This document shows, piece after piece, positions 24,454 through 33,031 of a stretch of 64,000 nucleotides of DNA; the first letter of the stretch is position 1, and each line of letters starts with the position of its first letter. Below the pieces are notes generated by a model that had not been told where the DNA came from, did not search any database, and saw nothing but the letters and a program-made list of their open reading frames with translations. The DNA is from Jiella marina. GTDB taxonomy: Bacteria; Pseudomonadota; Alphaproteobacteria; Rhizobiales; Rhizobiaceae. A program made the translations under genes and the position numbers. The stretch spans positions 248,001 to 312,000 of the forward strand of contig NZ_JAKQZG010000005.1 in NCBI RefSeq assembly GCF_024359545.1, given 5' to 3'.

Positions 24454-25536
24454 TCAGCTCTTTGCCGGCATCAGTCTCGTGACATGGCCCATCTTTCGGC
24501 CGCGGCGGGCTTCGGTCTTGCCGTAGAGGTGGACGACCGTGCGGGGCGTTGCGACGAGGTCGTCGAAGCGTTCGACGTCGTCGCCGATGAGGTTTTCCAT
24601 GACGCAGTCGCAATGGCGGTCGGTTTCGCCGAGCGGCAGGCCGGCGATCGCGCGGATGTGCTGTTCGAACTGGGAGACGGGGCAGGCGGCTTCCGTCCAG
24701 TGCCCGGAATTGTGGACTCGGGGGGCGATCTCGTTGACGACGAGCGTCCCGTCCTTCGCCACGAAGAATTCGACGCCGATCACGCCGATATAATCGAGAT
24801 GGGAGAGGATCTGCGCGGCGATCGCCTTGGCCGCTTCGGCTGTCTCTGGGTCGATGCGGCCGGGGACGGTCGAGCTTCGCAGGATGCCGAGCGTATGGAC
24901 GTTCTCAGCGGGATCGAAGGCCTTGACCTTTCCGTCGCGCCCGCGCGCGGCGATAACCGAGAGCTCGAAGGTGAAGGGAAACTTCTTCTCCAGGATCGCC
25001 GGCGCGTTGCCGATGCTCTCGAAGGCGTCGGTATAGGTCATGCCGGCACGGATCATCGCTTGGCCCTTGCCGTCGTAGCCGAACCGCCTTGTCTTCAGGA
25101 TGCAGTCGCCGCCGAGTTCGAGGAGCGCGTGGCCGATCTCGTCGGCTGAATCGATTGCCCGCCATTCGGCGGTCGGCACGCCGATGCCGTTCAGAAACGC
25201 TTTCTCCACCACCCGGTCCTGAGAGACTTCCAGCGCCTCTGGCGGGGGTGAGACGGGGGTCTGCCCCAGTGCCTGGCGCAGGGGCGCGACGGGAACGTTC
25301 TCGAACTCGTAGGTCACGACGTCGGACATCTTCGCCAGCTTGCCGAGAAGGGCGACATCGTCATAGGCGCCGTTCAGCATCGTATTCGCCACCTGTGCGG
25401 CCGGACAGTTGGCGTCGGGGTCGAGAATGGCGATCCGGTATCCGAAGCGGGCCGCAGCCATCGCCAGCATGCGGCCGAGCTGGCCGCCGCCGACGATTCC
25501 GATCATCGCTCCGGGTCGCAAGGGAAACTGGCTCAA
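24454..25536 (-). CDS. purK: 5-(carboxyamino)imidazole ribonucleotide synthase PurK
   Basis: PurK is the ATP-grasp enzyme of de novo purine synthesis that makes N5-CAIR from AIR, bicarbonate and ATP. The 360-residue length is normal. The N terminus [22 protein letters not shown] is the family signature, followed by [11 protein letters not shown]. The ATP-grasp core includes [41 protein letters not shown] and [18 protein letters not shown]. It overlaps purE by 4 bases. The IS630 remnant abuts its 3' end without damaging the reading frame. Confidence 0.97.
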   Translation of the reverse strand: MSQFPLRPGAMIGIVGGGQLGRMLAMAAARFGYRIAILDPDANCPAAQVANTMLNGAYDDVALLGKLAKMSDVVTYEFENVPVAPLRQALGQTPVSPPPEALEVSQDRVVEKAFLNGIGVPTAEWRAIDSADEIGHALLELGGDCILKTRRFGYDGKGQAMIRAGMTYTDAFESIGNAPAILEKKFPFTFELSVIAARGRDGKVKAFDPAENVHTLGILRSSTVPGRIDPETAEAAKAIAAQILSHLDYIGVIGVEFFVAKDGTLVVNEIAPRVHNSGHWTEAACPVSQFEQHIRAIAGLPLGETDRHCDCVMENLIGDDVERFDDLVATPRTVVHLYGKTEARRGRKMGHVTRLMPAKS

Positions 25537-26036
25537 GCGTCGTCCTTCGGTCTTTCGGCAACGGCTGCGGTCTGTTCCGCCCGGTAGGTGTCGAGCCGTT
25601 CGGCGACGGACGTGTCGGACAGCGCCAGGACTGACGCCGCAAGCAGTGCCGCGTTGACAGCGCCGGCCCGGCCGATCGCCAGCGTTCCCACGGGAACCCC
25701 AGCCGGCATCTGGACGATCGAGAGCAGGCTGTCCTTGCCGGAGAGCGCGCGGCTCTCGACGGGCACGCCGAAGACCGGAAGCGGGGTCATGGCCGCGGCC
25801 ATGCCCGGCAGATGCGCCGCGCCGCCGGCCCCGGCGATGATCACCTTGAAGCCGGCCTCGCGCGCACCTTTTGCAAACTCGAACAGACGCTCGGGCGTGC
25901 GGTGCGCCGAGACGATCCGCGCATCGTAACCCACGCCGAGCCGCTCCAGCGTGTCGGCGGCGTTCTTCATCACCGCCCAGTCCGACTGGCTTCCCATGAT
26001 GATCGCGACGGGTGGTGTTTCGGCAGCTGAGGTCAC
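25533..26036 (-). CDS. purE: N5-carboxyaminoimidazole ribonucleotide mutase PurE
   Basis: PurE converts N5-CAIR to CAIR in purine biosynthesis, directly after PurK. The 167-residue protein has the substrate-binding [12 protein letters not shown] motif, [18 protein letters not shown], and the [25 protein letters not shown] catalytic region, including the histidine of the AAHLPG loop. The order purE-purK with an ATGA overlap is the standard operon. A YdcH-type gene precedes it with another 4-base overlap. Confidence 0.97.
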   Translation of the reverse strand: MTSAAETPPVAIIMGSQSDWAVMKNAADTLERLGVGYDARIVSAHRTPERLFEFAKGAREAGFKVIIAGAGGAAHLPGMAAAMTPLPVFGVPVESRALSGKDSLLSIVQMPAGVPVGTLAIGRAGAVNAALLAASVLALSDTSVAERLDTYRAEQTAAVAERPKDDA

Positions 26037-26236
26037 GCGATGATGTCCGGAATGATCTGATCCTCGAGGTCCTGCAGCCGGTCCTTGATCGCCAGCCGCT
26101 TCTTCTTCATGCGCTGGATGCGCAGACGCTCGGAGCCGACCGTCTCCATCGCGGTGACCGCGGCGTCGAAATCCGCGTGTTCCTGTCGCAATCGGGCCAC
26201 CTCCAGCCGAAGCGCAGCCTGTTCCTGTTCCCCCAT
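26033..26236 (-). CDS. YdcH family (DUF465) protein
   Basis: A 67-residue helical protein of the DUF465/YdcH family. The N-terminal helix ([23 protein letters not shown]) and the C-terminal [27 protein letters not shown] form the usual helical hairpin with the conserved HxxLD-like and KKxRLxxKDxL elements. Its function is unknown. A second ATG at 26242 is possible, but 26236 has better spacing to AAAGGA. It is the first gene of the ydcH-purE-purK operon, with a 4-base overlap onto purE. Confidence 0.9.
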   Translation of the reverse strand: MGEQEQAALRLEVARLRQEHADFDAAVTAMETVGSERLRIQRMKKKRLAIKDRLQDLEDQIIPDIIA

Positions 26237-26412
26237 TCCCATCCTTTCGAGCCGCGTTCCCGCGCTGTCACAAATCTTAAACCTTGTGCGATTTTGGCAC
26301 GGGCGATCCTTGCATCACCATTGGATAGCGCCACCTTTTATGACACGCTCGTCAGGTTCCAGTCACGGCTCCTGTCGTGCGTGCCGGGACCCATTCACGA
26401 AGGGAGATGCCC

Positions 26413-26589
26413 ATGTCCTTGAATACCCATATCTCGACGCTGGAACAGCGCCATTCTGCACTGGATCATGAAATTTCGGTAGCGATGGCCTCGAGGCCAG
26501 CAATGAGCGATGCGGAACTCAGGGAGATGAAGCTGAAGAAGCTCAAGCTGAAGGAAGAGATCGAGCGACTTCGGCGCGACGCGCACTGA
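26413..26589 (+). CDS. YdcH family (DUF465) protein, second copy
   Basis: A 58-residue helical protein of the same DUF465/YdcH family as the neighbour on the opposite strand. It reads HISTLEQRHSALDHEISVAM then MKLKKLKLKEEIERL, the normal two-helix layout. It begins at ATG 26413 after an AGGGAG site. The two ydcH genes are divergent and about 175 bases apart, an arrangement often seen in alphaproteobacteria ahead of purE. Function unknown. Confidence 0.9.
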   Translation: MSLNTHISTLEQRHSALDHEISVAMASRPAMSDAELREMKLKKLKLKEEIERLRRDAH

Positions 26590-26675
26590 CGCGAACGAAT
26601 GGCATGCCCGGGCGCGGTCTCTGATGCCGCGTCCGGTTCGAAATGCCGTAATGTCGTGCCAGTTCTGGTCACGAT

Positions 26676-28310
26676 TCAGTCATCCATCATTTTACGCAAG
26701 ACATATTTCTGGATCTTCCCCGTCGAGGTCTTCGGCACGTTCGTAAAACGGATTTCCTTCGGGCATTTGAACTTCGCGAGCATGCCCCGACAATGGGCGA
26801 TCAGTTCGTCCGCGCTCGCCTGTTTCCCCGGCTTCAGTTCGATGAAGGCAAGCGGCGTCTCGCCCCATTTCTCGTCGGGCTTGGCGACCACGGCCGCGGT
26901 CTGCACCGCCGGATGCTGGTAGAGCGCGTTCTCCACCTCGATCGAGGAGATGTTCTCGCCGCCCGAAATGATGATGTCCTTGGCGCGGTCCTTCAGCTCG
27001 ATATAGCCGTCCTCATGCATCACGCCGAGATCGCCGGAATGGAACCATCCACCGCGAAACGCCTCTGCCGAGGCGTCGGGGTTCTTCAGATAACCGCGCA
27101 TGACGATGTTGCCGCGGAACATGACCTCACCGATGGTCTCGCCATCGGCAGGCACCTTCTCCATGGTCTCCGCATCCATGACGGCGAGGTCTTCGAGCGC
27201 CGGATAGCGAACGCCCTGGCGCGCCTTGCGCGCCGTGCGGGCCGGCGCTTCGAGCTCGTCCCATTCGCTTTTCCACGCATTCACGACGGCCGGGCCGTAG
27301 GTCTCGGTGAGGCCGTAGAGATGGGTCACGGCGAAACCGGCATCGTTCATGCCGGCGAGCACGGAGGGCGGCGGCGGCGCGGCGGCGGTGTTGAAGGTGA
27401 CGGTCTGGTCGAAGTCCCGCTTGTCGGCTTCCTCGGCATTGATGAGAGTCGCCATGACGATAGGGGCGCCGCAGAGATGGGTCACGCCATGGTCGGCGAT
27501 CGCGTCGTACATCGCCTTGGCCCGCACCCAGCGCAGGCACACATGGGTGCCGGCCTGGACCGCCAGCGTCCAGGGAAAGCACCAGCCATTGCAGTGGAAC
27601 ATCGGCAGGGTCCAGAGGTAGACCGGATGCCCCGTCATGCCGGCGGCGACGATATTGGCATAGCCCATCAGGGCCGCGCCGCGATGATGGTAGACGACGC
27701 CCTTGGGATTGCCGGTGGTCCCGGACGTGTAGTTGAGCGAGATCGCGTCCCATTCGTCGCCCGGCATTTGCCAGGTGAAATCCGGGTCGCCTTCCGCCAG
27801 CAGGGCCTCGTATTCGAGATCGCCGATCATCGCCTGTTTTTGGGCGGGCGCGTCGTCAGGAAAGTCCGGATCGTCGTAGTCGACCACGACCGGCTCGACG
27901 TTGGCCTTTTTCAGCGCTTCAGCCATCGTGCCCGCGAACTCGCGGTCGACGATCACGAGCTTCGTCTCCGAATGGTCGAGCTGGAAGGCGATGATGTCGG
28001 CATCGAGCCGGGTGTTGATGGACAGGAGCACGGCGCCGGCCATGGGAACGCCGTGATGGGCTTCGAGCATCGCCGGCGTGTTCGACAGCATCACCGCGAC
28101 CGTCTCTCCCTTGCCGACTCCGCGCTTTGCCAGTGCGCTCGCGAGCTGGCAGGACCGCCGGTAGAAATCGCGATAGGTTCGCCTGAGCGATCCGTGGACG
28201 ATCGCGACGCGGTCCGGATAGACCATCGCGGCGCGTGAGAGGAAGGTCAGCGGGGTCAGCGGCTGATAATTGGCGGGATTGCGATCGAGATGTTCGTCGT
28301 AGATTCCCAT
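26676..28310 (-). CDS. Fatty-acyl/acyl-CoA ligase (AMP-binding, DmdB-like)
   Basis: A 544-residue ANL-superfamily ligase that activates a carboxylic acid with ATP and CoA. It shows the P-loop-like LNYTSGTTGNPKGVVYHHRGA (about residue 178), the HLYGLTETYGP motif, the WFHSGDLGVMHEDGYIELKDRAKDIIISGGENISSIEVE hinge region and the acylation lysine in TSTGKIQKYVLR. The N-terminal ANYQPLTPLTFLSRAAMVYPDRVAIV is characteristic of the medium-chain/DmdB-type branch used for fatty acids or methylmercaptopropionate. The exact substrate is not determinable. A GGGAGG site precedes the start. No beta-oxidation partner genes are adjacent. Confidence 0.92.
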   Translation of the reverse strand: MGIYDEHLDRNPANYQPLTPLTFLSRAAMVYPDRVAIVHGSLRRTYRDFYRRSCQLASALAKRGVGKGETVAVMLSNTPAMLEAHHGVPMAGAVLLSINTRLDADIIAFQLDHSETKLVIVDREFAGTMAEALKKANVEPVVVDYDDPDFPDDAPAQKQAMIGDLEYEALLAEGDPDFTWQMPGDEWDAISLNYTSGTTGNPKGVVYHHRGAALMGYANIVAAGMTGHPVYLWTLPMFHCNGWCFPWTLAVQAGTHVCLRWVRAKAMYDAIADHGVTHLCGAPIVMATLINAEEADKRDFDQTVTFNTAAAPPPPSVLAGMNDAGFAVTHLYGLTETYGPAVVNAWKSEWDELEAPARTARKARQGVRYPALEDLAVMDAETMEKVPADGETIGEVMFRGNIVMRGYLKNPDASAEAFRGGWFHSGDLGVMHEDGYIELKDRAKDIIISGGENISSIEVENALYQHPAVQTAAVVAKPDEKWGETPLAFIELKPGKQASADELIAHCRGMLAKFKCPKEIRFTNVPKTSTGKIQKYVLRKMMDD

Positions 28311-28370
28311 GAGGCCTCCCAGACTCGTGCTTTCGGTATTTGTCGACAGGACATCGCACAGTCGGGCGCC

Positions 28371-29126
28371 TCAGAGAAGCGCTGCCGCGCCATCATAGAT
28401 CAGCTTCAGCCCGATCGGGACCAGCAGCCAGTAAACGATCCGGTAGAACAGCTCGGTCTCGACGCGTTTCACGAGCCACACACCGGACAAGGTTGCGACG
28501 AAGGCAAGCGGCAGAAGCGTTGCGGAGGTCGAGAGGTTCTGGCTGGAAAACTGTCCGAGCAGGAAATAGGGGACGAGCTTGATCGCATTGACCACCGCGA
28601 AGAAGACCACGGACGTTCCTGCATAGGTCGCAGGCTCGAGGCGCAGCGGCACGACATAGATCTGGTAGGGCGGGCCGCCCGCATGACTGACGAAGCTCGA
28701 AAAGCCGGCGACGCTGCCCCAGAAGCCTGCCTTGACCGTGTTCTGGGCTTTTGGCGGCTGGTTCCTGCCCGCTCCGAAGAACCATGTGGAAAAGAACCAC
28801 AGGGCCAGCACGCCCAGCGTGATCCGGAAGCCTTCCGCCGAGATCGCCGATGCCGCGAAATAGCCGATCGCTATGCCGAGGATCGCAGCCGGCAGCATGG
28901 TGGCGATGACCTTGCGATCGAAACGCCCGCGCCAGGCAACCAGGCTGATCGCGTCCATCACGATCATGATCGGCAGCAAGATACCCGCCGCCGCGACTGG
29001 AGATATGGCGAGCGCCATCAGCGGCACGCCCGCCAGCGCCGCCGTTCCCCCGAAGCCGCCCTTGGACAGACCGACCAGGAACACGGCGGGGATGGCGACG
29101 ACGTAGAAGAAGGGATCGGTAATCAC
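28371..29126 (-). CDS. Sulfite exporter TauE/SafE (TSUP) family permease
   Basis: A 251-residue membrane protein of the TSUP family, with about seven or eight hydrophobic segments. The hallmark GLSKGGFGGTAALAGVPLMAL lies near residue 20 and the second-repeat GFSSFVSHAGGPPYQIYVVPLRL near residue 140. Family members transport sulfite, sulfoacetate or other organosulfur anions; the substrate here is unknown. The start codon is GTG at 29126. It lies 60 bases downstream of the acyl-CoA ligase's start side and is transcribed separately from it or as an upstream operon mate. Confidence 0.9.
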   Translation of the reverse strand: MITDPFFYVVAIPAVFLVGLSKGGFGGTAALAGVPLMALAISPVAAAGILLPIMIVMDAISLVAWRGRFDRKVIATMLPAAILGIAIGYFAASAISAEGFRITLGVLALWFFSTWFFGAGRNQPPKAQNTVKAGFWGSVAGFSSFVSHAGGPPYQIYVVPLRLEPATYAGTSVVFFAVVNAIKLVPYFLLGQFSSQNLSTSATLLPLAFVATLSGVWLVKRVETELFYRIVYWLLVPIGLKLIYDGAAALL

Positions 29127-29254
29127 GCGGGATCAAAGGTGTTCGGCCGCCAGGGCCGGTTGAAGTCAGCGGGACTGCGATTTGCGCGAAACCGTGCCTC
29201 GAACGCAAGCGCTACGGCCGGGTGGAAAGGCGCAGGGAAGAAAATTCTGGCGGA

Positions 29255-30265
29255 TTACAGCTCCCGCCAGGACCTGAGTATGTCGCCGGCACTCGGGCTT
29301 GCCGCGTGAACGCCGCGGGCGACGGCCCGCGCCATGGTGGCGGAGGCAGCGGCCCCGAGTTCCACCGAGCCGGGCCCCCTCGGATCGAGCGCTATGCCGG
29401 ATCCGCCGGTGGCGACGGCGAATACCAGATCGCCGTCGAAATCCGTATGCGAGGGCCAGATCGCCCGCGCAAAGCCGGCATGCGCCGCGATCGCGAGGCG
29501 CTTGGCCGCGGCCTTGTCGAGAATGGCATCGGTGGCGATGATGCCGATCGTGGTGTTGGTGCCGGGGGCAGAGCCGAATTTGGTGCGTGGGTCGGCCATG
29601 TCCGCCGGGAGCGGCGAGGGGAGGCCGAGACCGCCGAACTCGCCATCGATTTCGAACGGCGCGGCCAAGAAATGCCGGCTCTTTCCGATAGTCGCCGAGC
29701 CGACGGCGTTGACCGCGACCAGCGCGCCGACGGTGACGCCGCTCTCCAGTTTGGTCGAGGCGGAGCCGATGCCGCCCTTCAGCGTGGCGGTGGTACATCC
29801 GATGCCGACGCCGGCGGTGCCGAGATCGAATTCGCTGGCCGCATTCGACGCAGCCTCGTAGCCGAGATCGCGATAGGGTGGGTAGCGCCCCCAGGCCTTG
29901 TCGCCGCCATTGGCAAGGTCGAACAGGATCGCGGCAGGCACGATCGGGACGCGCTGCCCGGCGACCGCGAAACCGCGTCCCTGTTCGGCAAGCGCGGCCA
30001 TGACGCCCGCCGCCGCATCGAGCCCGAAGGCCGATCCGCCCGACAGCGCCAGAGCGTCCACGGTCTGGACGGTGTTTTCCGGAGACAGAAGATCGGTTTC
30101 GCGGGTGCCCGGCGCGCCGCCCAGGACCGCGACGGAAGCGATCGCGGGCTTCTCGAGGACGAGGACGGTCGTGCCGCTCTTCAGTTTCGTGTCACCCGCA
30201 TGGCCGACGCGTACACCCGCCACGTCGGTGACGAGGTTTCGGGGACCTGCGGAAAAGGCGGACAA
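29255..30265 (-). CDS. P1 (DmpA/S58) family peptidase
   Basis: A 336-residue member of the self-processing DmpA-like aminopeptidase family. Key regions are NLVTDVAGVRVGHA, the GGAPGTRETDLL segment, LALSGGSAFGLDAAAGVM, and GVGIGCTTATLKGGIGSAST, where family members cleave themselves before the nucleophile; NTTIGIIATDAILDKAAAKRLA follows. No ATG is available; a TTG at 30265 is the best start because GGAGG sits eight bases upstream and overlaps the preceding gene's stop. The upstream gene is a periplasmic binding protein, so the two appear to be an operon. The substrate may be a D-amino-acid or beta-peptide, by analogy only. Confidence 0.88.
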   Translation of the reverse strand: MSAFSAGPRNLVTDVAGVRVGHAGDTKLKSGTTVLVLEKPAIASVAVLGGAPGTRETDLLSPENTVQTVDALALSGGSAFGLDAAAGVMAALAEQGRGFAVAGQRVPIVPAAILFDLANGGDKAWGRYPPYRDLGYEAASNAASEFDLGTAGVGIGCTTATLKGGIGSASTKLESGVTVGALVAVNAVGSATIGKSRHFLAAPFEIDGEFGGLGLPSPLPADMADPRTKFGSAPGTNTTIGIIATDAILDKAAAKRLAIAAHAGFARAIWPSHTDFDGDLVFAVATGGSGIALDPRGPGSVELGAAASATMARAVARGVHAASPSAGDILRSWREL

Positions 30266-30269
30266 GGCG

Positions 30270-31376
30270 TCAGCCTCCGGTCTCGTCGACGAACTCGTCG
30301 CCGCGCCATTCGAAGACGCGGAACAGGTCGAGGTCGCTGTCGCCCTTTTCGTCGAACCGGATCTGGCCGAGGCTGGTCTCGAACGTGGTGTCGCCGAGAA
30401 CGGCGGCGACATCGCTCCCACTCGTGCTGCCAGTTTCGATCGCGGACTTGGCAATCTCGCCTGCGACGAAGGCTGTTCCGAAATAGCCTTGTGGCGGCAG
30501 TGCTTCGGCTCCGTCTTCGGCCGGGGACGCATTGGCTTTCTCAAGTTCGGGGAAGCGGGTGCGTGGCCCGATGGCGACGATGCCCTCAGGAAGGGGCACG
30601 TCAACGCTGGCCTCGTCGAACAGGCCTTCTCCCGCGACGATCGAAAGGTCGAGGCCCAATTCTGCGGCGTCGCGCGCGATCGTGGCGATGTCCGGCCGGT
30701 CGCCGGCGATGAAGAAGCGGGTCACCCCCGTCCGCTGAAGCCGGCGGGCGAGGCCGAACTGCTTTTCCTCGGCGGGACGGTAATTGTCGACCGTCTGCGG
30801 CTGCAGCCCCTGATCCGCGAGCCGGCGGCGCACCGAATCGACGAGGCCGCGTGAGGCGATCGATCCATCTTCGATCAGGCCCAAGGGCTCGCTGTTCCAG
30901 CGTCGTGCGAGATAGGCGGCAATCGCGGCAGCTTCGGCATCCGATCGAGGCGCCAGACGGTAGAGGAGATAGCCCGTCCGATCCTTCTGGTCGGTCAGCC
31001 GGTTGGCGCGCACGCCGATGTCGAGCACCGGGATTTGGGCTTCTGTCAGGATGGGCAGGGCGGCCTCGATCGCCTCTATGCAGAGAAAGCCGACGACCAG
31101 CGTTACGCCTTCCTCAACGAAGCGCTCTGCCGCGCGGGTCCCGCCTTCGGCCGAGCACAGGGTATCGGCCTCGGAGATGGTCACGCTGTCGGAATCTCCT
31201 GCGATCGCGGCCTCCACGCCTGCGATCACCTGCTGACCGAGAATCGCCTGCGATTCGCTCAAGGGAGCGGCGACTCCGATGACGGCGGAAGCGGGCGTCT
31301 CTTGGGCACCGGCAATCTGCGTGCCGGCCACGAGCGGACAGAGAACTGCGAGAGCATGGAACAATTGCGTGCGCAT
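30270..31376 (-). CDS. ABC-type branched-chain-like substrate-binding protein
   Basis: A 368-residue periplasmic binding protein of the LivJ type (type 1 fold). A signal peptide (LFHALAVLCPLVAGTQIAGAQE) leads to ASAVIGVAAPLSESQAILGQQVIAGVEAAI, the characteristic start. Family blocks VTLVVGFLCIEAIEAALPILTEAQIPVLDIG and ATIARDAAELGLDLSIVAGEGLF follow. No permease or ATPase genes are adjacent, so it is an orphan binding protein. The start at 31376 has an AGAGGGG site. It precedes the P1 peptidase by about four bases, suggesting the pair shares a peptide or amino-acid derivative as ligand and substrate (inference). Confidence 0.85.
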   Translation of the reverse strand: MRTQLFHALAVLCPLVAGTQIAGAQETPASAVIGVAAPLSESQAILGQQVIAGVEAAIAGDSDSVTISEADTLCSAEGGTRAAERFVEEGVTLVVGFLCIEAIEAALPILTEAQIPVLDIGVRANRLTDQKDRTGYLLYRLAPRSDAEAAAIAAYLARRWNSEPLGLIEDGSIASRGLVDSVRRRLADQGLQPQTVDNYRPAEEKQFGLARRLQRTGVTRFFIAGDRPDIATIARDAAELGLDLSIVAGEGLFDEASVDVPLPEGIVAIGPRTRFPELEKANASPAEDGAEALPPQGYFGTAFVAGEIAKSAIETGSTSGSDVAAVLGDTTFETSLGQIRFDEKGDSDLDLFRVFEWRGDEFVDETGG

Positions 31377-31584
31377 GGCCCCTCTTATCCGGTTCGGCAA
31401 CGCTTGAAAATCCAATCCGCCGCCCACACCCTCTCGGTTCGGCAAAGACGTGGCTTGTCCCGAAACGGTCATGGGGTGCGAGACCGGCGACTTCGCTCTA
31501 TGTTCGCCCCGAGCCGGCGATTCACGGCTTTTTCGAACTGCGACCTTCAAGACGAGGAACGAGGACAGGCGTTTGCTGAGTACG

Positions 31585-32067
31585 ATGCGGACGGATCCCA
31601 GAGCGTTTCGCGAGGCGATGACCCGCTTTGCCGCCTCGGTGCATATCGTCACGACCGACGGCCGGTCGGGGCGCCGGGGCGTGACCGTATCCTCGGCCTG
31701 TTCGGTGTCGGACGATCCGGCGACGCTGTTGATCTGCCTCAATCAATCGAGCCCCGAAAACGACTGGTTCGAGACGAATGGCGTCTTTGCCGTCAACGTC
31801 ATGTCGGCGCGGGACGAAGCACTTGCGCGCAAGTTCGCCGGTGAGGGCAAGCTTTCCCAGGAGGACCGTTTTGCCGAAGGTGAGTGGGAGACGGGGGCGA
31901 CTGGCGCGCCGCTCTTGAAGTCGGCGCTTGCCGGTTTCGACTGCCGGCTCATTGATGCGCGGATCGTCGCCACGCACAAGGTGCTGATCGGCGAAGTCGC
32001 AGATCTGAAACTCGGGGAGCGGGCGCCGTCGCTGGTCTATGTCGACCGCGGATTTCGAAGCCTGTAG
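31585..32067 (+). CDS. Flavin reductase family protein
   Basis: A 160-residue FMN-binding split-barrel protein of the flavin-reductase-like family. Core blocks are FREAMTRFAASVHIVTTDGRSGRRGVTVSSACSVSDDPATLLICLNQSSPEN, then FAVNVMSARDEALARKFAG, and a C-terminal HKVLIGEVADLKLGERAPSLVYVDRGFRSL. Such enzymes supply reduced flavin to a monooxygenase or act alone. ATG 31585 is used here; TTG 31573, with a GAGGACAGG site, is an alternative giving four more residues. It lies 48 bases ahead of the molybdenum-enzyme maturation genes on the same strand, but no functional link is evident. Confidence 0.87.
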   Translation: MRTDPRAFREAMTRFAASVHIVTTDGRSGRRGVTVSSACSVSDDPATLLICLNQSSPENDWFETNGVFAVNVMSARDEALARKFAGEGKLSQEDRFAEGEWETGATGAPLLKSALAGFDCRLIDARIVATHKVLIGEVADLKLGERAPSLVYVDRGFRSL

Positions 32068-32115
32068 AACGATTGGCCGAAGGGGATCGACCTTGAACAG
32101 AGGAGAAGGGCGAGC

Positions 32116-33030
32116 GTGACGAAATCTCCAGCTTCGATCGACGAAACGGCGGATCTGCTCGACAAGGCGAATTACGTCGCCGACCGGGCGCTCGCGACTG
32201 TGGTGTTCCTGTCCCTCAGAATGGGTCGCCCGCTGTTTCTGGAGGGCGAAGCCGGGGTCGGGAAGACCGAGATCGCGAAGGTACTGGCCAGTGCTCTCGG
32301 CCGGCCGCTCATCCGCCTGCAATGCTATGAAGGTCTCGACGTCTCCTCGGCGCTCTACGAGTGGAACTATGCCGCGCAGATGATCGAGATCCGCATGCGC
32401 GAGGCGAGCGGCGACATTTCGCGCGATGCCATGCGCTCCGAGATCTTTTCCGAGCGTTTCCTGATCCGCCGCCCGATCCTCCAGGCGCTGGAAGGCGAGG
32501 CGGGCCGCGCGCCGGTGCTTCTGATCGACGAACTCGACCGGACCGACGAGGCCTTCGAAGCCTTCCTCCTCGAAATCCTCTCGGACAACCAGGTGACGAT
32601 CCCCGAGCTCGGGACCATCAAGGCTGCCGAACCGCCGATCGTCATCATCACCACCAACCGGACCCGCGAGATCCACGACGCCTTGAAGCGCCGCTGCCTC
32701 TATCACTGGGTCGACTACCCCGAAGCCGAGCGCGAGTTGACGATTGTCCAGCGCAAGGCCCCCACCGCCAATGCCGAGCTGGCCGCCGAACTCGTCGCCT
32801 TCGTTCAGAAGCTGCGCAAGATCGACCTCTTCAAGGCGCCGGGCGTCGCCGAGACGATCGACTGGGCGAACGCCTTGACCGAGCTCAATGCGGTGGCGCT
32901 CGATCCCTCCCACATTTCCGATACGCTGGGCGTTCTCCTGAAGTATCAGGACGACATCCAGCGGCTGGAACGCGGCGAAAGCCGGCAGATCCTCGACGAG
33001 GTCAAGCGTGAGCTCACCAGAGCGTCCTGA
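32116..33030 (+). CDS. MoxR-type AAA ATPase (CoxD-like)
   Basis: A 304-residue MoxR-family AAA+ ATPase. The Walker A motif GEAGVGKTEIAK lies near residue 46, the Walker B LLIDELDRTDEAFEAFLLEIL near residue 137, and sensor 1 with an arginine finger in IITTNRTREIHDALKRRCLYHW. The YPEAERELTIV segment follows, and together these match CoxD. CoxD helps build the [CuSMoO2] centre of carbon-monoxide dehydrogenase in related bacteria. It begins with GTG at 32116 after AGGAGAAGGG. It ends one base before the VWA gene start, forming the classical MoxR-VWA pair. Confidence 0.93.
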   Translation: MTKSPASIDETADLLDKANYVADRALATVVFLSLRMGRPLFLEGEAGVGKTEIAKVLASALGRPLIRLQCYEGLDVSSALYEWNYAAQMIEIRMREASGDISRDAMRSEIFSERFLIRRPILQALEGEAGRAPVLLIDELDRTDEAFEAFLLEILSDNQVTIPELGTIKAAEPPIVIITTNRTREIHDALKRRCLYHWVDYPEAERELTIVQRKAPTANAELAAELVAFVQKLRKIDLFKAPGVAETIDWANALTELNAVALDPSHISDTLGVLLKYQDDIQRLERGESRQILDEVKRELTRAS

Positions 33031-33031
33031 C

